Shown here: positions 10,701-19,600 of the stretch, piece by piece
Numbering within the stretch: position 1 is the first letter of the stretch
Layout: every line of letters begins with the position of its first letter
Assembly (NCBI GenBank): GCA_947471745.1
Contig: CANJKZ010000169.1
Location: 2,798,001 to 2,862,000, forward strand
From: Closterium sp. Naga37s-1
Lineage: Eukaryota; Streptophyta; Zygnematophyceae; Desmidiales; Closteriaceae
Reading direction: 5' to 3'
Length of the DNA: 64,000 nucleotides
Position numbers and translations under genes: made by a program
Notes under the pieces: generated by a model
Told to the model about the DNA's origin: nothing
The model's database searches: none
The model's input: only the letters and a program-made list of their open reading frames with translations

Positions 10701-13700
10701 GGTCCGTGGAGGAGCAGGAAGGCAGGGGCGGCGGCGAGGATGATGGCGATGAGGAGCGCCTTGGAGAGCGATAGGAGGTTCTGCAGCCACGTGCCTGCCT
10801 CCACGCCTGGATGGGGGGGGGAGAGGGAAGAGGGATAAGTGGAAGCAGTGGCCGGGCCGTGGAGGACCAGGAAGGCAGGGGCGGCAGAGAGGATGATGGC
10901 GATGAGGAGCGCCTTGGAGAGCGATAGGAGGTTCTGCAGCCACGTGCCTGCCTCCACGCCTGGATGGGGGGGGGAGAGGGAAGAGGGATAAGTGGAAGCA
11001 GTGGCCGGGCCGTGGAGGACCAGGAAGGCAGGGGCGGCAGAGAGGATGATGGCGATGAGGAGCGCCTTGGAGAGCGATAGGAGGTTCTGCAGCCACGTGC
11101 CTGCCTCCACGCCTGGATGGGGGGGGGAGAGGGAAGAGGGATAAGTGGAAGCAGTGGCCGGGCCGTGGAGGACCAGGAAGGCAGGGGCGGCAGAGAGGAT
11201 GATGGCGATGAGGAGCGCCTTGGAGAGCGATAGGAGGTTCTGCAGCCACGTGCGTGCCTCCACGCCTGGAGAGAGAGAGAGATATTATTGAAGGGGACGA
11301 GGTCGGGAAGCGGTGGAGGTGGCACACAGATGGGAGTGGGGAGGATGATGGCGATGAGGAGCGCCTTGGAGAGGGAGAGGCGAGGAGGTACTGCAGCCAC
11401 GTGCCTGCCTCCACGTCTAAAGGGGAAAGTGGTGGGGATAGATGGAAGCAGAGGGGCCGTCGCGTGGAGGATCAGAAATGCAGGGGCGGCGGCGAGGAGG
11501 TACCGCAGCCACATGACTGCCTCCACGCCTGACGGATTGAGGGAAGAGAGAGGAGGAAGGAGGACTGGGCGACGAGGCAGGCGGTGAAGCGGAGAGCTGA
11601 AGCAGACTAGGGCTTTGAGTTTCTGGATCTGCATGTTAGGTCTGACTCCTGAGGTCAGAAGAAGAGTTGTGGTTCACATCACAGTCCACTCCACTCCACT
11701 CCACTCACACGCATTGCTCACTAGAAACCACGCTCACGTGAAATAAGTGTGTTTTTTTTTTAGACGTCTCGAAAAGGTTCACGTATTTTCACGTCTCAAA
11801 TACGTCTCCAAAAGGTTCACAGTCCAGTCCACTCACACGCACTGCTCACACTCACTCACACTCACACACAGGAATCCCGCACTGCTCAGACGCACTGCTC
11901 ACAGTCCAGTCCACTCACACGCACTGCTGACTAGGAATCCCGCCCACACTCACCACAGCAGTTGACAAGAGTAAGCAGCAGCACGCACCCCCCTCCCACC
12001 ACCATCACCATCACTTCCATCTCCTCCTCGCCCCCTGCTACTGCCCCTGGTAACTGGTGGAAGCATGGCGAGAGAGGGGTAAGAGGAGGAGAAGGCGGAT
12101 AGAGCAAGGGATGAGGAAAAAAGGAGGGTAAGAGGAATAGAAACGAGTGCATACTTACAGAACAAAAGGCACCCTCCTCTCACCACCACCATCACCACTC
12201 CCTTCCCCTCACCATCACTACTCTCCTCCCCTCACCATCACCACTCTCCTCCCCTCACCATCACCACTCTCCTCCCCTCACCATCACCACTCTCCTTCCC
12301 CCACCATCGCCACTCTCCCTCCCCCATCACCACTCTCCTCCCCTCACCATTACCACCCTCCCCCTCTCACCATCACCACTTCCCCCCCCCAACGCCCCTC
12401 TCCCCTCACCGACGTCACTCCTCTCCCCTCACCAGAGCAACCGCGTATCGGGCGAATGTGACCACAAGAATGGAGAGGGCCCCGCCAGTAGAGACAAAGA
12501 AGAACATCCACATGAAGACAAACGACGCGAGCTCTCCAAACGCCACCTGGCAGAGACAGATTTGGCATGGGAATTGATGTCAGGAAAAAGGGTGGTGCAT
12601 GCGCGAACAGCTACCATTTTGACTGACATGCATAACCACATACACAGGACAGGAGAGGAGGTGGGTTAGAAGGAAAGGTTTTGTCATGCTCTTTGTCAAA
12701 GGAGTCTACTTTTGAGGCGCCTCGAAAGTGGGTTAGATAGAAGGAACGGTTTTGTCCTGCTCTATGTGAAAGAGGTGACTTTTGAGTCGACTCAAAAGTC
12801 ACCTCTATGTCAAAGGACATGGCACTACTAGTGTTTGAATAGAATAGCACACACTTTCAAAAGTAGAGTCCAATCTTGTGAGGTTGAGTGTAGGTTACCT
12901 GCAAGTACTCCCCGTCGCCGCCTGCATGTGGGATGAAGCTGCCGAGCTCTGCATACACCTGATGGCATAGGGGTGGATGCGTTGCATGCATGGAGGAGAG
13001 GAATGGAGTGGAATAAGGTGGAATGACATGACATGACATGACATGAATGCTCTGCTCAGAACTCCCTCGCTCCATGTACACGTGATGTGATGACAGAGGG
13101 GTGGTGGTTTTGTTGCATGGAGAGGAATGGAGTGGAACGGAACGGAATGGAACGGAACGGAATGGAGTGGAATGGAACGGAATGGAATGGAACGGAACGG
13201 AACGGAATGGAATGGAATGGAATGGAATGGAATGGAATGGAATGGAACGGAACGGAACGGAACGGAACGGAACGGAACGGAACGGAACGGAATGGAACGG
13301 GACGGAACGGAATGGAATGGAATGGAATGGAATGGAATGGAACGGAATGGAATGGAATGGAATGGAATGGAATGGAATGACACGAGTGCTCATAACTCCC
13401 TCGTACCTAACCCACCGTCGAGACCTCCTACTCTCCCACCTCCCCACCTCCCCACCTCCCGTCTTCCCGCCTCGCAGCACCCACACACCACTACCCCACC
13501 AGCATTATAGCAGCAGTGACAGAAGCGGCAATCCATCCGCACATCCCTTCTTACCTTACAGGCGACCCACCCACCATTACCCCTTTCCCCCTCTCTTACA
13601 CAACACCCCTTCCCCCTCTCTTCCACAACACCCCTTCCCCCTCCTCCTCACCTCGCAGAAAGCATATCTCACGACCCCCGCCAGAAGCCACATAAGCAGC

Positions 13701-14929
13701 GCCAACAGCGGCAATCCCTCCGCATTGACATCCCTGGTTCCTTCCTACCTTGCAGCCGACCCACCCTTAACCCTCTTCTCCATCCTCCCCACCCTGACCT
13801 CCACCCCTCTCTCCTCACCTCGCAGCATGCATAACCCACGTCCCCTCTCCATCCTTACTGAACTGACCCTGTCTCCCTCCCCCCTCGCCTTCCTGTTCCT
13901 GCTCCCCTTCTCGCCTCACAGCAAGCGTACCCCACCACCCCTGCCAGCAGCCGCAGCAGCAGCGCCAGTAGCGGCACACTTACTTATTCTTGTCTCCCTC
14001 CTTCCCCCCTTCCCCATTCCCTTGCTTACCTCACAACACGCATACCCCACGATCCCTGCCAGCAGCCACAGCAGCAGCGCCAGCAGCGGCGATCCGCTTG
14101 AGTCCAACAGGACGACGCCTGGCGTGGCGAATATGCCGCTGCCCACCACCACTCCCAGCACCATGCTGCTTGGGGGGTGGGGACAAGGGGGGGAAGGGGA
14201 GGCAAAAGATGGGAGTTTTGCACACCACACAGCAGCACGACGCCTGGCGTGGCGAATATGCCGCTGCCCACCACCACTCCCAGCACCATGCTGCTTGGGA
14301 GGTAGAACACAAGGGGGGAGGGGAGAGAAGGATGGGTGTTAGAGAAGCAGCACCGCTCAGCAGCAGGACGACGCCTGGCGTGGCGAATATGCCGCTGCCC
14401 ACCACCACTCCCAGCACCATGCTGCTTGGGAGGTCGGAAACAGGGTAGGAGAGAGAGGGGAATCACAGAATCACACTCGTGAGGTCATCACTCGTGAGAC
14501 AGTCAACTTTCAGAGCATCACGTCAGCAAATCACTTTGAAAATTCTCAGAATTGACACAAGCAATAGCACCTCATTCCGTCGACGACGGCAATCGACCGT
14601 TTCAACCCCGCGCGTGGCGATTGCGGGCCAAACCTTTGAGTCGACTAAAAAATAACGTTATTCAAGTCGCACCTGACGCCGTCGACGACGGTAAGCGACC
14701 GTTTCAACCCCGCGCGCGGCGAGTGCGGGCCAACGATTTCAGCCTCATCCGCCGAGGGGGGATCATTTTCTTTCCTCGGTGGCGCGAGGCGCGGCAAGCA
14801 GGAAGGAATTGGCGCAATGCTATTGGTCGAAGTGCCATTCCTAGGAGGGTTTACGGGCGGTTGAATAAGCGGCACGCGTACGTCTGAATGCTCCGAGGGT
14901 TCGGCACGGGGATTCCGGCCTGACGCCAT
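3278..14929 (-). CDS. Gene A: L-type (LAT/SLC7-like) amino acid transporter, 13 exons, ~537 aa
   Basis: Member of the APC superfamily, LAT branch; expected to move neutral or cationic amino acids across a membrane with 12 helices. Exons (minus strand): 14929-14673, 14165-14030, 12958-12899, 12546-12433, 12053-11954, 10663-10450, 9580-9484, 8803-8761, 8210-8068, 6859-6773, 6099-6049 (or 5974-5924), 4522-4371, 3437-3278. Every junction is GT-AG and the phases join into one frame ending in TGA 3280-3278. Motifs in order: 'LKRSLTVVDGV' before helix 1; 'VVVGSGIFATPGVVLL' (the GSGIF substrate loop of helix 1); 'VYAELGSFIPHAGGDGEY' (helix 3); 'WAFDGWNCLGFLSEELKDP' (helix 6 and loop); 'YAMAREG.LPRFF'; 'LLDYFGIATWIFYGAVAAAL'. 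Transporters of this type that pair with SLC3 heavy chains have a Cys just after helix 3; here that loop reads LPGAVAGGEEEME without Cys, so a single-subunit transporter is likely (inference). Introns are packed with partial exon copies. The choice between the two exon-11 copies is open. Confidence 0.82.
3715..4370 (-). repeat. Donor-side copies of gene A exon 12 with CA-rich microsatellites
   Basis: Downstream of exon 12 (4522-4371) the last third of that exon (NGPRPYEARFYPLPPVIAL) plus its 5' splice site recurs at about 4200-4147, 4020-3965 and, decayed, 3790-3715. After each donor (GTGTGAGTG) the intron head has expanded into simple repeats: (ACACCC)n at 4053-4140, mixed CACACC/CGCACC at 4236-4370 and (CA)n with CTCA variants at 3808-3960 on the plus strand. 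The expansion appears to have started from the GTGAGTGTGG sequence of the splice donor itself. Confidence 0.75.
4523..4900 (-). repeat. Acceptor-side copies of gene A exon 12, 127-bp period
   Basis: The 3' splice site plus the first ~70 nt of exon 12 (LLDYFGIATWIFYGAVAAAL) recur upstream of the intact exon. Exon-start positions are 4522 (intact), 4649, 4776 and a decayed copy at about 4894, so the unit is 127 bp. None of the upstream copies has the second half of the exon. Confidence 0.8.
4905..5650. repeat. AACAGGAAGGGCATAGGG minisatellite
   Basis: About 745 bp of an 18-bp unit (aacaggaagggcataggg) interspersed with a 15-bp version lacking 'cat', roughly 43 units, within the intron of gene A between exons 11 and 12. 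Long open frames across it (Pro/Phe/Leu/Cys repeats on the minus strand) are by-products of the period. Confidence 0.9.
5657..5757. repeat. 28-bp minisatellite derived from exon 12 start
   Basis: Four units of a 28-bp repeat beginning ctgtggcattgccacg at 5657, 5685, 5713 and 5741. On the minus strand each resembles the DYFGIATW codons of exon 12, so it looks like a shortened, over-amplified acceptor-side copy. Confidence 0.6.
5793..6110 (-). repeat. Three copies of gene A exon 11
   Basis: The 51-nt exon GGWTMVLLFFAANQLEK occurs at 6099-6049 and 5974-5924, both with a good 3' splice site, the full 17 codons and a GTGAGG donor. A third copy starts at 5843 but has lost the LEK codons and its donor. 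A short palindrome (5853-5870) lies between the third and second copies. Because both intact copies are phase 0/0 and the same length, either could be used, or both. Confidence 0.82.
6241..6290. repeat. CG dinucleotide and GAAA tracts
   Basis: A (CG)n run at about 6240-6252 is followed by A-rich GAAA tetranucleotides. This is simple sequence inside the gene A intron between exons 10 and 11, with no coding content. Confidence 0.6.
6316..6795 (-). repeat. 31-bp minisatellite carrying the exon 10 splice donor, 15 copies
   Basis: Fifteen units of 31 bp (gcagcgtagtggactcac and following), plus-strand tggactcac at 6330, 6361, 6392 and so on to 6764. On the minus strand each unit reads TACGCTGCTCTCTGCCTTATA followed by GTGAGT: the last 21 nt of exon 10 (YAALCLI) plus its 5' splice site and 4 nt of intron. 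The exon 10 donor is the first of the series (6773). Confidence 0.9.
6796..7660 (-). repeat. Acceptor-side copies of gene A exon 10
   Basis: Upstream of exon 10 (6859-6773) the segment 'acag|TACGCCATGGCAAGGGAGGG' (YAMAREG, often followed by .LPRFF) recurs at about 6985, 7105, 7235, 7340, 7455 (diverged, AMATDGRLPRFF) and 7635 on the plus-strand scale. Copies end after 30-50 nt of exon and run into G/T-rich intron. Only the copy nearest gene A exon 11 has all 29 codons and a donor. Confidence 0.8.
7860..8067 (-). repeat. Donor-side copy of gene A exon 9 and GCCT-rich spacer
   Basis: The second half of exon 9 (LLVAFNVLGSASGTLLCNARYF) with a GTGAGT donor recurs at about 7937-7870, downstream of the intact exon 8210-8068. 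The spacer 7935-8050 is a (TGCC)n-rich simple repeat. Confidence 0.8.
8211..8560 (-). repeat. Acceptor-side copies of gene A exon 9
   Basis: Two upstream copies of the first half of exon 9 (about 8535-8465 and 8387-8310 on the plus-strand scale) keep the 3' splice site and the codons for GISQVVAVDS..LLFGPAAGR, then diverge. They precede the intact exon 8210-8068. Unit length is about 150 bp. Confidence 0.78.
9290..10012 (-). repeat. Copies of gene A exon 7 on both sides of the intact exon
   Basis: Intact exon 7 is 9580-9484. Acceptor-side copies (GAACTGCC..., NC.GFLSEELKNPK) lie upstream at about 9715, 9870 and 10010. A donor-side copy (RDLPRSLSIGMLIAVVICV + GTGAGTGG) lies downstream at about 9360-9300, and decayed ones near 9190 and 9075. 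A (CCACA)n microsatellite fills 9416-9472 directly after the donor. Confidence 0.82.
10090..10449 (-). repeat. Donor-side copies of gene A exon 5
   Basis: Downstream of exon 5 (10663-10450) the segment coding LGAGLVAAIWAFDGW plus GTGAGTG recurs at about 10375-10325 and, more decayed, at about 10165-10095. These match the donor-half rule seen throughout genes A to D. Confidence 0.7.
10664..11535 (-). repeat. Acceptor-side copies of gene A exon 5, ~153-bp tandem array
   Basis: Six copies of the first part of exon 5 (GVEAGTWLQNLLSLSKALLIAIILSAAPAF) precede the intact exon; starts fall near 10810, 10965, 11117, 11268, 11418 and 11530. The middle units are nearly identical over about 153 bp including a G8 tract; the outer ones are diverged (for example GVEAVMWLRYLLAAAPAF). 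All keep the 3' splice site. Confidence 0.85.
12183..12385. repeat. CTCACCATCACCACTCTCCTCCC minisatellite
   Basis: About eight units of a 21-23-bp C-rich repeat in the gene A intron between exons 3b and 4, ending about 50 bp from the exon 3b donor. Confidence 0.8.
12661..12815. repeat. Tandem duplication with palindromes at each junction (gene A-specific intron)
   Basis: Unit 1 (12661-12707) and unit 2 (12728-12775) share gtgggttaga...aaggttttgtc.tgctct.tgt.aaag. A third partial unit follows 12805. The near-palindrome 12708-12729 separates units 1 and 2, and a perfect 34-bp palindrome 12772-12805 (centre TTTTGAGTCGACTCAAAA) separates 2 and 3. All lie in the intron that splits gene A exon 3 and is absent from gene B. 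Confidence 0.82.
13127..13378. repeat. (GGAAT/GGAAC)n pentanucleotide array
   Basis: About 50 units of GGAAY in the gene A intron between exons 2 and 3. It resembles the GGAAT motif of human satellite II/III, surely by convergence. Long open frames across it (NGMEWNG or HSIPF repeats) are artefacts of the 5-bp period. Confidence 0.92.
13500..14029 (-). repeat. Donor-side copies of gene A exon 2
   Basis: Downstream of exon 2 (14165-14030) at least three to four decaying copies of its last part (SGSPLLALLLWLLAGIVGYAC plus donor region) can be read near 13975-13915, 13830-13800, 13725-13665 and 13560-13500. Pyrimidine-rich spacers of 80-110 bp separate them on the plus strand. Confidence 0.65.
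14166..14435 (-). repeat. Acceptor-side copies of gene A exon 2
   Basis: Two upstream copies, starting about 14293 and 14424, repeat AGCAG|CATGGTGCTGGGAGTGG through GSGIFATPGVVLL, then diverge. The intact exon starts at 14165. Unit about 130 bp. Confidence 0.85.
14570..14740 (-). repeat. Duplicated 3' end of gene A exon 1, palindrome between copies
   Basis: Plus-strand copies 14575-14633 and 14680-14737 share ~57 bp (ccgtcgacgacgg...ccgtttcaaccccgcgcg.ggcga.tgcgggcca), coding PRAGLKRS..VVDG on the minus strand with a GTGC donor in each. The palindrome ctttgagtcgactaaaaa (14634-14651) lies between them. Confidence 0.82.
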
Positions 14930-16603
14930 GACGATGCACGATTTCTAGTAACAGCTGCTCATACAATAGACAATATTCGTCACGAATACAGGTATTTTTG
15001 CACCATAAAATAGCCAGCTTAGCAAGATGGAATAAGCATTTATTCTCTGCCACACGGCTGCTGGCCTGGTCTGAACTGGACCTGCAAAAGTGGCGAGGGG
15101 AAGAAGACGGTGTGGTTGAAGTTTTGGCGAACTCATCCTCGCGACGACGAAAACGTGCGACAACAGTCGAGGTAAACGAGTGGATGAAAGATGTATGCGA
15201 GTCATGGCGAGAAGGCCAGGATGTCAGGTAACTGGATTTTGCGACGAAGCTCCGACTACCCAATCAGGCAGACCAAACATAGTTCAAGGTACAGAACCAG
15301 ACCACGAACCTCGAGGTTCGAGAGCCAATGACACCAGGCTACCTGGTTTGGAGGGTGCGACTTGAGCCACATTATCCACTCAGATTTCCCTTTCGTTACA
15401 GCGACATCAAACTTACCCTTTCCCTGTATGGTGAAAGATACGGTATAGCTGCCAATATCGAGTGTTTCTTTGTTACCAGCTCCGAAGATCTTGCAACAGC
15501 AGCAGCTTTGCCCTGCTGGAAGGCGGATGAAGCGCTGGAACCAGGTCAGCCCAGCTCGCCAGGGGATTGGGCAACACTCTGGGAGATCGTCCGTCCTGAT
15601 TGGTTCTCCCATCACGCAGCGAGCAGCTGGTTTGTGGAATTATCCAGTGTAGGCGCCTCCATCTGGCCACACTGACGACACGATTGACCTGCAGCAGTTC
15701 TTTACCGACCTTGCGAGCCAATGACCTCAACACATTTCGCAGCGGGGCAATGGCAGAGCAGATTCCGCCACCAGGCCTGCAATTTGGTTGACGAGCTGTC
15801 GCCAGTGTAACCACCTTAGGCATTTCTCTAAGCACTTGGCTCGTGTCGTGTTCCCACTGGGTATGACGAATTCTTCAAACAGGCTGAAAGAAAAAACCCT
15901 GTAAAAGTGGACCAAGCTTAGCAGAAACACTAAGGATTTACCAGACGTGTTCCGCTTTCGAAACACCCCGACCATTCCGTGGACGCTCTTATCTAAGCGG
16001 ATGCTGGAAGGGTCGAGTGGAGATGCACAAACCTCATCACACTTTTTTCGCGAATTCGATCTTCTTACTTCGCCTATGGCAGCTGCGACTGGAAGCGGCT
16101 CGAGAAAACGAATTCCTCAACCACCACCAACCAAGCCACCTCCTCCTTCCCCCCCCTCACCTCCAAATCCCCCACCCCACAACAAATCCCCCATCCTATT
16201 TCACGGGAACTCTCGTCTCTGGCTAAAAGTTCGCTTGATTCCTCGTGTGTGTATGCTTTTCCTGCTCCCTAGCTCTCTGCATAGTAGAGAGTTTAGTGGC
16301 GTCTGGGTCGACAAGCCAACCTGGACCCTCGCCTCACTTCTTTGATCCCCACGCGTCTGACTTTCTCGTCTGGAAACCTCGACTCCTCGTCAGATTTCTC
16401 CACCAAAACACTGTAGCGAATAACGTCAAGGCTTCTTCCAAGTCTTTCGCGCGCCGCAGTATCTTCCTTTCATTCGCCCACCCACTTCTCGTCGCAAAAG
16501 ATCACGGCCGAATTTCTCATTAATCAAACAGAACTCAAAATACATATCTCTCCACCGCGCCATTTTTTAGTCGACTCGGAACATCCACGCCACTGCGGCC
16601 GCC
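14930..16603. promoter_or_regulatory. Shared divergent upstream region of transporter genes A and B
   Basis: About 1.67 kb separates the start codons of the two head-to-head transporters. It must contain both promoters and leaders. Open frames on both strands at 15000-15980 (for example 15256-15615 - and 15328-15675 +) are not recognisable to me and could be chance, or an additional small gene or unannotated 5' exons. I cannot point to a TATA box or a specific operator with confidence. Confidence 0.35.
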
Positions 16604-19600
16604 ATGAGCCACTCCTGCGTGCTGATCCCTCCCGCGGCGTGCGACGCCACTGCGGCCTCCCTCGCCGCGCCGCTGATTCCCACCGCCTGTCGCGCCGGCG
16701 GCAAAGAGTGCTCCGGCGCGGAGCCGGCGAGCGCAGAAGGCGGCGGCGCGCACGGGGAAAAGCGAGGGTTGAAGCGATCGCTGAATGTCGTCGACGGCGT
16801 CTGGTGCGTGTCAATGTCCCTATCGTGACTATTGCAAAGAGAAATCATATTCGCTCCCATCCGCCCCCCTTCCTGCCCTTCTGGGCTCTCATTTTGCACG
16901 CCAGGGAAAAGCGAGGATTGAGGAGATCGCTAAATGTCGTCGATGGCGTCTGGTGCGTGGCGTTGTGCTTATCGTGTGTCTTATAACAGAGCGAACTTAG
17001 CTCCCGCTTTCCTCCCCTCCTGCCCTGCTGGGCTCCGATTTCACATGCCAGGATCGCTGAGTGACGTCGATGGCGTGTGGTGCGTGACACAGTTAATTCT
17101 GTGACGACTGCGACGGGTGCGACGGCCTCCGACAAGTCATCGTGTAGCGACCTTTGACCAGTCATGATGCGATGACCCGTTCTTGGATCGCGGAGAATGC
17201 CGCGATGGTGCCGCGTGGCGCTGTGCTTGCTGTGGCAAGGCAATGTCCATCCTCCCGCGGATCGCTCCCTCCTCTTTTGAGGCGCCTCAAAAATGTCCCT
17301 CCATCTGCGGATCGCTCCCTCCTATGCCCACTCCCCTCTCCATCACGAGGCAGCATGGTGCTGGGAGTGGTGGGTGGCAAGCGGCATAGTCGCCCCTGCC
17401 CTGCTAAGTTCTCATCACGCGTGAATCCCTCTTTCACCACCACCTACCCACCCCCCTTCTTCTCCTCCCAGGTGCTGGGAGTGGTGGCGAGCAGCAGCAT
17501 ATTCGCCACGCCAGGCGTCGTCCTCTTAGACTCTGGAAGGATGTCCTCTCATACCCCCGCCTGACGGCGCTTGGTTCTCATCTCCTACTCCTGCCTCGCC
17601 TACCACAATCTACTCCCCCGCCCCTTCGTCTTCTCTTCCCAACCAGCATGGTGCTGGGAGTGGTGGTGGGCAGCGGCATATTCGCCACGCCAGGCGTCGT
17701 CCTCATAGATTCTGGAGGCGCGCCCATCTCAGCGCTCATCGTGTGGCTCTGCGCTGGCATCGTCGCCTACTCCTGCTGCGAGGTCTGTAATCCCATGCCT
17801 GTATTATTGTGTGCTATTTGCTAGCGCCATACTGCCACCTACTGCTCGTAGTTGACTCGAGAGGCGCGCCCATCTCCGCGCTCATCGTGTGGCTCTGCGC
17901 TGGCATCGTCGCCTACTCGTGTTGCGAGGTGAGAGCGTGCCGTCACGAGTGCGGTTACTCGTTCTGTAACACACGCTTTCAAATAGATCTGCGCTGGCAT
18001 CATCGCTGAGGGTGATGCTTCTCTGACGTGTCTTGCTGACGTGTCTCGTGGACGTGTCCTGCTGACGTGGCAGGTGTACGCTGAGCTGGGCAGCTCCATA
18101 CCGCACGCGGGTGGCGACGGCGAGTACATCCAGCTGGCGTTCGGAGACCTCCTCTCGTTTGTCTTCATGTGGATGTTCTTCTTTGTCTCTACTGGCGGCG
18201 GCATCGCCATCCTTATAGTCACATTCGCCCGATACACCATCGCTCTGGTGAGCTTCCTTGCAGTCACATCCTTTTCAGTCACATCCTTTTCAGTCACATT
18301 TTTTTCAGTCACATCCTTTTCATTCACATCCTTTTTATCTCTTCCTTCAACACTTTTGCTGTTTTCCTACTCTACGCTCTCCTCCTCTCACTCAACCCTC
18401 TGCTCTCACGCATGCAGGGTGCAAGTGAGGAGCAGCTGGATCTGCGCGTGCTTTGAGGCACTGCATTTGGGACATATTCTCACCTGATGGATCTGGGCGT
18501 GCTTTGAGGCACTGCATTTCACTGCGTTGAATCGCACTGGATTGAATCGCATCGCATTGCATTTACTCCCTTCCCCTTTTCACCCCTCCCCCTCCAGCTC
18601 CCGGGGCGCCCGCGAGGAGAAGATGAAGATGGGCCTGTGAGGCATTGCATAGCATTCCACTGCATTAAACCGCATTGGATCGCATCTCATTGCATTCCAC
18701 CTCCCTCCCTCTCCCCCCTCCAGCTCCCAGGCATGCAGGGCGCCAGTGAGGAGCAGATGGAGATGGGCGTGAGAATCATCGGCTGCTCCTTCACGCTCCT
18801 TCTCACTGCCATCAACTGTGCTGGTATGCGCTTCAGTGCTCTACTGCTCTACTGCACTCACCACTTGTACCTGCTCTCACTCTCTCTCCTCATCCTCTCT
18901 CCTCGCTACTCGTACCGGTATTCCATCCCCTTCACCCTCTCATCATCATCGCCTGCTCCTTCACACTCCTCCTCACTGCCATCAACTGCGCTGGTATGTG
19001 CTCTCCTGCACCCACCACTCACCACTTGTGCCTGCTCTCATCCACTCCCTCGCTACATGCCGGTTTGACTTTTGAGTCGACTCAAAAGTCACCTCGTTAC
19101 CATGGCACACGACACATTACCCACCACTCACCACTTGCGCCTGCTCTCATCCACTCCCTCGCTACATGCCGGTTTGCCATTCTCTCCGCATCTTGGCTGC
19201 TACTCCTCTCTTTCTCCTCCCTCCACACCCCCACCCAATACCCGGGGAGTGAAAGCAGGAGCGTTGGTGCAGAACATACTAACAGTCACCAAGGCGCTCC
19301 TCATAGCAGCGGTTGTGGCCTGCGCGCCCATCTTCATCACTCCCCTCCTCTTCGTCACTCGTCCCCCCACACAACCCCAACCCAATATCCCAGGAGAGGC
19401 AGGAGCGTTGGTGCAGAACATACTCAAAGTCACCAAGGCGCTCCTCATAGCAGCAGTCGTGGCTTGTGCGCCAATCCTTTTCACCCTCCTCCACTCTTTC
19501 CTCCACACACTACCCCAACCCAATATCCCAGGAGTGAAAGCAGGAGCGTTGGTGCAGAATATACTGACAGTCACGAAGGCGCTACTCATAGCAGCAGTGG

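Noticed and set aside
12857..13510. HSIPF- and NGMEWNG-repeat frames on both strands
   Set aside because: Pentanucleotide array read in all frames; only the VYAELGSFIPHAGGDGEY part (exon 3a) is real.
15256..15615. 119-aa minus-strand frame between genes A and B
   Set aside because: No family recognised, overlaps competing frames on the other strand, no clear splice-joined neighbour; left as unassigned.
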